From the NCBI GenBank assembly GCA_003448025.1, contig DLXL01000108.1, forward strand, positions 2,322 through 9,705: a stretch of DNA of 7,384 nt. Reading direction: 5' to 3'. The translations under genes were made by a program, and so were the position numbers. Shown in pieces: positions 1-5,733 of the stretch. Positions within the stretch are counted from its first letter, which is position 1. Every line of letters begins with the position of its first letter. The notes below the pieces were generated by a model. That model worked only from the letters and a program-made list of their open reading frames with translations. It searched no databases and was not told where the DNA came from. This stretch comes from Saprospirales bacterium. GTDB lineage: Bacteria; Bacteroidota; Bacteroidia; Chitinophagales; Saprospiraceae.

Positions 1-861
1 CGTTTTATTGGCCAAATTGGACCACAGGTTATTGATCGCTTGTTTTTCATCCTCGTTTTGTGCTGGGAAATCCTTTTCGAAGTTGCTCAAAAGGGCTTCA
101 GCTTTCATGAGATCCGGCTCATTTTGAATTGCCCTGCGCTTTTCCTGTTTAACAAGTGTACCTTTTGGGTAAGTAGCACGAATTTTGTCCTTTAATACTT
201 TGCTGCGGTCTGGCTCATTATTGCGGTCGTAAAAACGAGCAGCAGTGAGCCATTCATCTTCTGTTGCTTTGGCGTCAGCTTCCACATCAGCCAGCAAAAG
301 CAAAGCCTCTTCCTTAGCTTCAGGGCCTTTTTTTAACGCCATCAGGCTGTTGATATACGGTCCAAAATGTTTTCGTTTAAGTTCCGGTTTGGCAGTAAAA
401 GCCTGGGTCAGAAGCCCCATGGATACGGATGGAGTTCTGTTTAATTCCATCAGCCCCCCATAATCGCGATAAAGAATAGCTGCGGCAACCAGCCTTCCCG
501 GATCCACCACACCATCTGCATTAAAAAGGGTTACGAAGTAGCCTTCGCCACCATTGTTGTCCCAGCGATCGTCTGATGCTCTTACACCAACCACCGCTGA
601 TTTTGCATCGGATTTCAAGGGGAATACGCCGGTAATTTTTTCTCCCTCCATTTGAACGGCCGGATTTACCATTTCAACTTTGCCACCGGCATATTCCATT
701 ACTACCATTTCCAAATCGGAAATGCCGCGTAGCTTGCTTTTAGTAAGATCAATTTCAACCCGTACCATTTCGCCGGCTTTGGGCTTTGCAGGCTGGGTGG
801 TGAAATTTTGGGCAACCAGTATACCTGGCAGCAACAAAAGTAGAAATGAGAGTTGTTTCAT
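1..861 (-). CDS. Exported protein, N-terminal part; resembles the front half of large Bacteroidota thioredoxin/TlpA-like proteins (partial)
   Basis: An uninterrupted frame runs from an ATG at 861-859 to the left edge, giving 287 codons with the stop outside the window. It begins with a signal peptide (MKQLSFLLLLLPGILVAQ, residues 1-18), so the product is exported to the periplasm or beyond. Residues about 19-120 look like a beta-rich, Ig-like module (KPKAGEMVRVEIDLT, then YAGGK, then DDRWDNNGGEGY). Residues about 125-287 are charged and helical, with TPR-like spacing. From memory, this order resembles the N-terminal region of 600-700-residue Bacteroidota proteins that end in a redoxin/TlpA domain. 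No CxxC motif is visible here, so that function is an inference and the missing C-terminus would decide it. The gene lies 56 bp downstream of the PorP/SprF gene on the same strand and is probably co-transcribed; no Shine-Dalgarno sequence or promoter of its own is evident. Confidence is high that the gene is real and low for the redox assignment. Confidence 0.8.
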   Translation of the reverse strand, partial: MKQLSFLLLLLPGILVAQNFTTQPAKPKAGEMVRVEIDLTKSKLRGISDLEMVVMEYAGGKVEMVNPAVQMEGEKITGVFPLKSDAKSAVVGVRASDDRWDNNGGEGYFVTLFNADGVVDPGRLVAAAILYRDYGGLMELNRTPSVSMGLLTQAFTAKPELKRKHFGPYINSLMALKKGPEAKEEALLLLADVEADAKATEDEWLTAARFYDRNNEPDRSKVLKDKIRATYPKGTLVKQEKRRAIQNEPDLMKAEALLSNFEKDFPAQNEDEKQAINNLWSNLANKT

Positions 862-917
862 GGAAAAGATGTGTTAATTGTCAGATTTGCGCGTAAAGAG
901 GGTGTCAAATACCACTT

Positions 918-1979
918 TTAAAAATTGGGACAAACGACCCTTGAACGTTTTTCACCCGGATGAAAGTATGTGAGAGAAACTTCAAAGGCACCTCTGGAAT
1001 TATTGGCCGTGGCTAGCGAGGAGACTGTGATATCGTAACTCAGTCCAAGCATCCACCGGTTGAGTTCCAACATGCCTACAATGGTGACGGCATCTGCCTG
1101 CAAGCCTTTATTGAGTTGATTGCCAATACGCGCCCATGCACCGGCGCGAAGAGCCAATTCATTGTAATCGTTGTTCGAGTAACGCAGGTTAAGACCCAAA
1201 TCTGTTTCGAAAGCCGGCCCCTGACTCATGACCAATACACCTGGCAACAAACTTACATGGTCATTTATAGGGAACTGGCCACCGGCATGACCGGTAACAC
1301 GCGTGTACAAAGTTTCATTATCGTCTTCAATCAAAGATATTTTCGGGTTATTCAGGTGATGCATGGCACCGCCCATGTAGAAAAAACCTTCGTTTTCAAA
1401 TACCGCGTACCATAACAAGCCTGCATTAAAGTCTAGATAAGCTTTAGATTGAGCATTTGCATTAGGTTCATTGGAGGAAAGATTGGTGTTGGGCGTTTCT
1501 GTTCCGGAGTCGAATTGACGACTGAACCAAAGCCGACCCCAATCAATAGAATTTTGACCAAAACCAAGCTGTGCGCCAGCCGACAGGTAGTGATCCGCCT
1601 GCCGCCTGCCGCCGGAAAGTTGTTTGAGGAAGGCCCCGCCCAGTTGGACTTTATTAGGGGCAAATCTTGCTGTGCCTGCCTCATCGTGCATGGCGCCAAT
1701 GCCAAAAGATGCATAATCATCTCCATAGCCTACCTGGAGACGGTGTTCAAACGCAGCAGCATAGGTTCTGAAAGGAACAGGGGATATAATACTTCCCCAC
1801 TGATCACGGTAGTTCACGGTGGCCCTCCATTTGCCATTAAATACGCCATTCAGCGCTGGATTCAGGTTCCATGGTGAGGCATAATATTGCGAAAAACGGG
1901 GGTCTTGTGCGTTAGTTTCGCAGGTGAATGCTGCCAGGTACAGGGCTAAAAAGAGGATCGGTTGGGTTAATTGTTTCAT
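918..1979 (-). CDS. PorP/SprF-family type IX secretion system membrane protein
   Basis: This 353-residue protein has a signal peptide ending near NAQ (residue 25). The mature start DPRFSQYYASPWNLNPAL (26-43) is the hallmark of the PorP/SprF family. Other family features are NYRDQW (56-61), PFRTYAAAFEHRL (69-81), the late GLSYDITVSSL (312-322), NNSRGAFEVSL (327-337), and a terminal Cys-Pro-x-Phe (350-353). The length is normal for the family. Members are outer-membrane beta-barrel proteins of Bacteroidota. In characterised cases they work with the type IX secretion machinery or help secrete and anchor a neighbouring gliding adhesin (SprF with SprB). Most genomes carry many paralogs, so no specific symbol is given. 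Usually such a gene follows a large secreted adhesin gene; here it is the first gene of its transcription unit, with a divergent glycosyltransferase upstream. Its likely partner may be the exported protein downstream or may lie elsewhere. A Cys at residue 20 does not form a proper lipobox. Confidence 0.93.
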   Translation of the reverse strand: MKQLTQPILFLALYLAAFTCETNAQDPRFSQYYASPWNLNPALNGVFNGKWRATVNYRDQWGSIISPVPFRTYAAAFEHRLQVGYGDDYASFGIGAMHDEAGTARFAPNKVQLGGAFLKQLSGGRRQADHYLSAGAQLGFGQNSIDWGRLWFSRQFDSGTETPNTNLSSNEPNANAQSKAYLDFNAGLLWYAVFENEGFFYMGGAMHHLNNPKISLIEDDNETLYTRVTGHAGGQFPINDHVSLLPGVLVMSQGPAFETDLGLNLRYSNNDYNELALRAGAWARIGNQLNKGLQADAVTIVGMLELNRWMLGLSYDITVSSLATANNSRGAFEVSLTYFHPGEKRSRVVCPNF

Positions 1980-2019
1980 GATTAGTTGAGTCTAATTGGT
2001 TACAAATGATTTTCCAGCA

Positions 2020-2027
2020 CAAATGTA
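2020..2027 (-). promoter_or_regulatory. Candidate -7 box for the PorP/SprF gene
   Basis: Read on the minus strand, this is TACATTTG, an exact match to the Bacteroidota -7 consensus TAnnTTTG, 40 bases before the ATG at 1979. No convincing TTTG -33 element lies at the usual 19-21 bp further upstream, so the call rests on one box. It sits in the 94-bp divergent intergenic region. Confidence 0.45.
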
Positions 2028-2041
2028 GCAAACGAAATCCC

Positions 2042-2049
2042 TACCTTGT
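2042..2049 (+). promoter_or_regulatory. Candidate degenerate -7 box for the GT-C/TPR gene
   Basis: TACCTTGT resembles the Bacteroidota -7 box TAnnTTTG but looks one T short. It is 24 bases before the ATG at 2074, which would give a short A-rich leader, the common arrangement in this phylum. It lies about 15 bp from the oppositely oriented candidate box for the PorP/SprF gene, so the two polymerase sites would overlap. The match is imperfect and no -33 box is clear. Confidence 0.3.
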
Positions 2050-2073
2050 GCCGCTTTTTTGAACAATAACATC

Positions 2074-4275
2074 ATGGCAAAATCCGGCAAGTCCAAATCC
2101 GTTACCACGAGTACGAACAACCATAAATCCGTTGAACCAGTCCATAACTGGCTGGAACGTCCATCCCTGCCTGCATCAAACCCTCTTTTACAAAAAGTAT
2201 TCTGGGGTATTGCAGGTTTCGGACTCCTCCTGTTGATTGTTTTATCACTCGGCTCTGGCATTAATGCTGACGATAAATTTCAGGTTGATTATTCCCAAAA
2301 ACTGGTAAATTACTATGCCTCATTTGGCAAGGATACAACGGCATTAAATATTCCCGACGGCAATATGCACTTGTACGGGGGCTTTTTTGAAACCGTAACA
2401 GGATTCGCCAATAAGACTCTCGGCTATCAACCAACTCAAATTGGATATCACCACGTGCGACACATGTCGAGTGCTATTTTAGGCTGGGTTGCTATACTTT
2501 GTTCAGCATTATTGGCTGCCTTGATTGCGGGTCAACGTGCTGGTATCATAACGCTTATCATCCTTTTGCTGTCGCCCCGCTTTGTTGGTGATTCACTGAT
2601 GAATCCCAAAGATATCCCCTTTGCTGCCGGGTATATAATGGCTTTGTACAACATGGTTGCAGCATTGAACCGTATGCCGAATCCGGGAAAGTGGAACCTG
2701 GCCGGTATTGCAGTGGGGCTGGGTATTGCATTGGGCACCCGTGCCGGAGGTTTGTTATCCTTCGGCATGTTGGGGATGTTTGCCGGGCTGCACTTTTTGG
2801 CCCAAAACGGTGGTCTCAAGGCGTTTTCTAACGGACATGCTTTAAAAAAGTATGCTTTGGTGGTCATTGGAACTGCCTTGGCCGGCTATGTTTTTGCCAT
2901 GCTGTTTTGGCCATACGCCCTGCAGGCGCCTTTTAAAAATCCTTTTACAGCCTTGTCCAAGTTCGCTGATTTGGAGGTCAAAATTCGTGTATTGTTCCAA
3001 GGGAATAATATGATGTCTGATAAAACTCCCTGGCATTATCCCCTTACATGGATCATCAATACGATTCCCATGGCAAGTCTTTTAGGCATGGCTGGTTTTG
3101 TAGTGATGTTGCAAAGATTGGTAAAACGCTATAATCCATTGTGGGTAGGATTAGTGCTGTTTGCGGCCGTATTCCCGGTGTTTTACGTCGTTTACAAGAA
3201 TTCGGTAATTCATGATGGCTGGCGACACCTGACTTTTGCCTATCCGCCTATAGCCATTTGCGCCGGATTGTTCTGGAATGAACTGGCTGAATTTTTTACG
3301 ACAAAAAAGCCGGTGCAATGGGCTGTATATGGCGTAATGGGTCTTTTGTTGGCAGATGCCGGTATATTCATTGCTACCAACCCTTCTATGCCTTATGTTT
3401 ATTTCAATCCTCTGGTTGGCGGTACTTCCGGCGCTTTTGGCAAGTATGAAACCGATTATTGGGGTGTCAGCACCCGGCAGGGAATTGAATGGCTTGAGGA
3501 GCAGGGCATCTTACGCCCGGATATGCCGGAAGTTGTGGTTATTGCTACTAACATGTATTATTCTACCAAACAGCTTTGCGCAAAATATGGGGATAAAGTA
3601 AAAGTAAAATACCTCAAGTGGGAGCGCCGCTACGATGATGCATGGGATTACGGATTGTACCCCACACGTTTCCTGGATGGAAGCACGCTTCAAAAGGGCC
3701 ATTGGCCTCCGAATAATGCGGTGCACATTGTGAAGGCCGGTGGGGCGCCAATTCTCGCCATTTTGAAGGATTCAGAACGCAATTGTGCGCTGGGTATAGC
3801 AGCAGGTAAATTAGGCGACTGGCCTACGGCGATTGAGCGATTCAAGGCCGAGCTTGCCAAAGTGCCTGATAATGAAATCGCATGGGTAAACCTGGCACAA
3901 GCCTATTTGAATATCAGTCAACTGGAGGAATCCAAACAGGCTGCCGAAAAAGCACTGGAAATTATGCCGGATGATGCACAATCCAATAACCTGATTGGAT
4001 TGTACTGGCTCAATAAAAATGATGCCGGGAAAGCTAAAGCCCAATTTGAACTTTCCATTAAAAAAGAGGCTTCCAATCCGGGCGCCTGGTATTATCTGGC
4101 ATTGATTTCCCGCAGTCAGGGAGATAATCAAACGGCTTTGAGTAATTTGATGAAGTGTATTCAGATCTCCCCAAGCTTTAAACCGGCCTATGAATTGTCG
4201 GCTCAAATTTATGAGGCCATGGGGGATGGTGGTAATGCTCAACGATTCAGAGCAGCCATGAGCCAAATGAAGTAA
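2074..4275 (+). CDS. GT-C membrane glycosyltransferase (GT39/ArnT-like) with C-terminal TPR domain
   Basis: This 733-residue protein starts at ATG 2074; an in-frame TTG 15 bases upstream is less likely because it lies in the presumed leader. A basic, Ser/Lys-rich cytoplasmic tail (1-40) precedes TM1 (about 42-62). TM1 is followed by an acidic pair, Asp66-Asp67, in the first external loop, where GT-C enzymes carry their catalytic D-D/E motif. Hydrophobic segments follow near 135-152, 156-168, 182-198, 207-242, 259-282, 330-347, 356-373, 385-402 and 416-434. Conserved-looking loops are LLSPRFVGDSLMNPKDIPFA (165-184), PWHYPLTWIINTIP (319-332) and DGWRHLTFAYPP (381-392). A soluble part with YFNPLVGGTSGA-GKYETDYWG comes next (443-464). 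Residues about 570-730 hold three to four TPRs (for example GDWPTAIERFKAELAKVPDN, 581-600). Enzymes of this class move a sugar from a polyprenyl-phosphate donor to a lipid or protein acceptor on the periplasmic face; donor and acceptor are unknown here. The TPR block probably binds a protein partner (inference). Confidence 0.85.
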   Translation: MAKSGKSKSVTTSTNNHKSVEPVHNWLERPSLPASNPLLQKVFWGIAGFGLLLLIVLSLGSGINADDKFQVDYSQKLVNYYASFGKDTTALNIPDGNMHLYGGFFETVTGFANKTLGYQPTQIGYHHVRHMSSAILGWVAILCSALLAALIAGQRAGIITLIILLLSPRFVGDSLMNPKDIPFAAGYIMALYNMVAALNRMPNPGKWNLAGIAVGLGIALGTRAGGLLSFGMLGMFAGLHFLAQNGGLKAFSNGHALKKYALVVIGTALAGYVFAMLFWPYALQAPFKNPFTALSKFADLEVKIRVLFQGNNMMSDKTPWHYPLTWIINTIPMASLLGMAGFVVMLQRLVKRYNPLWVGLVLFAAVFPVFYVVYKNSVIHDGWRHLTFAYPPIAICAGLFWNELAEFFTTKKPVQWAVYGVMGLLLADAGIFIATNPSMPYVYFNPLVGGTSGAFGKYETDYWGVSTRQGIEWLEEQGILRPDMPEVVVIATNMYYSTKQLCAKYGDKVKVKYLKWERRYDDAWDYGLYPTRFLDGSTLQKGHWPPNNAVHIVKAGGAPILAILKDSERNCALGIAAGKLGDWPTAIERFKAELAKVPDNEIAWVNLAQAYLNISQLEESKQAAEKALEIMPDDAQSNNLIGLYWLNKNDAGKAKAQFELSIKKEASNPGAWYYLALISRSQGDNQTALSNLMKCIQISPSFKPAYELSAQIYEAMGDGGNAQRFRAAMSQMK

Positions 4276-4278
4276 TGC

Positions 4279-4310
4279 TTTGGAAATCAATCTCCAATTG
4301 ACTATTTTTG
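4279..4310 (+). promoter_or_regulatory. Bacteroidota-type promoter of the EAD11-like gene
   Basis: A TTTG at 4279-4282 (-33 box) and TATTTTTG at 4303-4310 (exact TAnnTTTG -7 box) are separated by 20 bp, matching the Bacteroidota primary sigma consensus. Transcription would start near 4317, about 12 bases before the ATG at 4329. This excludes the alternative in-frame TTG at 4308, which lies inside the -7 box. The promoter lies entirely in the 53-bp gap after the glycosyltransferase stop, so the gene need not rely on read-through. Confidence 0.7.
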
Positions 4311-4328
4311 CAAACAAAACCGGAACTT

Positions 4329-5186
4329 ATGGTCCAAAATAAGCAAGATATCATCCGGCAGATTCAGCAGGGCAAAGTAAAAACGGCTCTGGAGGGTATT
4401 GTTAAGCTGTCAGGCCTTGCACGCGATAAGGAGATTCAACAGCGCTGTTTGATTCTTCAAAGTCAGTTGTCGCAACTGGAAGCCAATTTTGGCATGGGTA
4501 CGTTTGAGCAGAAAACTTACCATTTAGAGCAAAATCGAATTACTCAGGCCGCGCTTGACCTTGTGTATATGTTGCCCGATGTAGTAGCTGCTCCTCCGCA
4601 ATATCAGGCAAAAGGAACGGCTTATCACCAGCCAGCCTCCGGAAGTTCCGCCTGGAAAACCTGGGGAATTATGCTGACAGGTGCAATAGGATTGTTGACC
4701 GTTTTGATCATCGCAGGCACGATGATGGATAAGGAACAAGGGGCCACTATGACAAATTTGCCAGAGAATTCTCCGGTAAATACGTTCACCCCCCAAAATC
4801 AACCCGCCACGCAACAGTCCTCAGCCCCCTTGACGGTCTCGCAAGTAGCAGCACCAGCGTCTTTACATTCCCAAGACATGTTTGTTGGTAAATGGTCTGG
4901 AAGTATGGTTGTTGGGGGAATTGTGTTAGGTGGATTGAATATCAACCTTCAACCCGGAAACCGATATACCTCAGCCGCAAATGATCCTTCCAGTGGGGCG
5001 CACTTGGCATCCGATGCAGGCTCCTGGTCTATTTCTGAAAGTGGTTTTCTGGTACTTCAATCAGATCTTGGCATCAAAGAGGTATACAGTGTTCATTGGA
5101 ATAGTGCCGTACAATTCAATGCCACTTATGTAGATGGAACCAACACTGAATTTGCAGGACTGACGGTTTCTTATTCAAAGCTCTGA
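4329..5186 (+). CDS. Single-pass membrane protein with N-terminal EAD11-like effector-associated domain and periplasmic beta-rich domain
   Basis: The protein has 285 residues. The ATG at 4329 is chosen because a strong promoter occupies the sequence up to 4310. Residues 1-83 form a predicted all-helical domain: a short QQGKVKTALEGIVKL helix pair, then QRCLILQSQLSQLEANFGMGT, then a closing HLEQNRITQAALDLVYML helix. This spacing, with the Asn-Arg-Ile-x-x-Ala-Leu ending, matches what I recall of effector-associated domain 11 (EAD11), a death-fold-like adaptor that couples NTPase or protease sensors to effectors in bacterial conflict systems. A linker (84-108) leads to one TM helix (about 112-132). 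A Pro/Gln/Thr-rich stalk follows (134-183), then a beta-rich domain (184-285) beginning FVGKWSG with SDAGSWSISESGFLVLQSD, lipocalin-like in pattern. Positive-inside reasoning puts the EAD in the cytoplasm and the beta domain in the periplasm. No TIR, caspase, trypsin or NTPase module is fused or adjacent. Family assignment is from memory; the domain layout is directly visible. Confidence 0.75.
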   Translation: MVQNKQDIIRQIQQGKVKTALEGIVKLSGLARDKEIQQRCLILQSQLSQLEANFGMGTFEQKTYHLEQNRITQAALDLVYMLPDVVAAPPQYQAKGTAYHQPASGSSAWKTWGIMLTGAIGLLTVLIIAGTMMDKEQGATMTNLPENSPVNTFTPQNQPATQQSSAPLTVSQVAAPASLHSQDMFVGKWSGSMVVGGIVLGGLNINLQPGNRYTSAANDPSSGAHLASDAGSWSISESGFLVLQSDLGIKEVYSVHWNSAVQFNATYVDGTNTEFAGLTVSYSKL

Positions 5187-5269
5187 CAGACCGTAAAAAT
5201 TTGCAGTCTGGCCCAACATTCAGCCCGGCTATTACGTTGTAGCAAGTAAGGTTAAACACCAGTTTGTAT

Positions 5270-5665
5270 ATGAAAAAATCTCACCTGATTGCCATTTTAG
5301 TGGTGGCAGTTGCCATAGCGATCCTGATTAGTGCAAGTAAGGATGTAACTACTTATGCCAATTTTGCACAAGCTTCCAAAACGGAAGACAAAGTAAAGCT
5401 CGTTGGACAATTGGTTAAAGAACGGCCTGTGGAGTATGATCCTGAAAAGGATCCAAATTTCCTGGCTTTTTATCTGAAAGATGAAGCAGGAGAAGTACGC
5501 AGGGTAGAACTTAAAGCTGCCAAGCCGCAAGACTTTGAACGTTCAGAATCCATAGTACTTACCGGCCAAATGAGCGGCGATGTTTTTGCTGCATCAGATA
5601 TGCTTCTGAAATGCCCTTCCAAATATAAAGATCAGGAGATCTACGTACGGGAAAAACAAGGTTAA
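5270..5665 (+). CDS. ccmE: Cytochrome c maturation protein CcmE, CxxxY-type heme chaperone
   Basis: This 131-residue protein starts at ATG 5270; an in-frame TTG at 5264 would only add two residues. It has an N-terminal membrane anchor (about 5-22), then a small OB-fold domain: VKLVGQLVKE (42-51), DPNFLAFYLKDEAGE (61-75), the conserved KPQDFERSESIVLTGQM (85-101), and ASDMLLKCPSKY (108-119). CcmE receives heme from CcmC on the periplasmic face, binds it covalently and delivers it to CcmF/CcmH for attachment to apocytochromes c. The classical heme-binding His of HxxxY is replaced by Cys115 (Cys-Pro-Ser-Lys-Tyr119), the CxxxY type known from some archaea and Desulfovibrio and, from memory, usual in Bacteroidota. 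It is shorter than the enterobacterial protein, with only a brief tail after Tyr119. No ccmA, B, C, F or H gene lies beside it: the upstream neighbour is the EAD11-like gene (83-bp gap) and the downstream one is a flippase. Confidence 0.9.
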   Translation: MKKSHLIAILVVAVAIAILISASKDVTTYANFAQASKTEDKVKLVGQLVKERPVEYDPEKDPNFLAFYLKDEAGEVRRVELKAAKPQDFERSESIVLTGQMSGDVFAASDMLLKCPSKYKDQEIYVREKQG

Positions 5666-5667
5666 GA

Positions 5668-5725
5668 AACGATGAACGATGATACGATGGCACGACATCG
5701 TCCATCGTCCATCGTTTTCATCGTT
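5668..5725. repeat. CGATG-rich imperfect palindrome between ccmE and the flippase gene
   Basis: The left arm 5668-5690 has three ACGATG units (5669, 5676, 5684). The right side has four CATCGT units (5696, 5703, 5710, 5719), the exact reverse complement. Pairing 5668-5674 with 5719-5725, 5675-5681 with 5710-5716, and 5684-5690 with 5702-5708 gives three 7-bp helices. They are separated by a TT bulge and a small internal loop, with an 11-base apical loop. It fills nearly all of the 68-bp gap and ends 8 bases before the flippase ATG. There is no trailing T-run, so an ordinary intrinsic terminator is not supported. Confidence 0.8.
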
Positions 5726-5733
5726 AATGGAAC

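Noticed and set aside
245..877. Two plus-strand frames (245-463 and 680-877)
   Set aside because: Both are opposite the partial exported protein, which has a signal peptide and an unbroken 287-codon frame.
1449..1877. 142-codon plus-strand open frame
   Set aside because: It lies wholly opposite the PorP/SprF gene, whose protein is a clear family match, and its translation looks like an antisense shadow.
3811..4317. 168-codon minus-strand open frame
   Set aside because: It is antisense to the TPR part of the glycosyltransferase; no recognisable domain, and the plus-strand frame has clear TPR periodicity.
4308..4328. Upstream TTG start for the EAD11-like protein
   Set aside because: The TTG lies inside the TATTTTTG -7 box, so it would precede the transcription start.
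5187..5210. Small dyad CAGAC...GTCTG just after the EAD11-like gene, as a terminator
   Set aside because: The stem is only 5 bp with a 14-base loop and no T-run follows; too weak to call.
5233..5240. TACGTTGT as a -7 promoter box for ccmE
   Set aside because: It deviates from TAnnTTTG, and the nearest TTTG upstream (5200-5203) is 29 bp away, too far for a -33 element.
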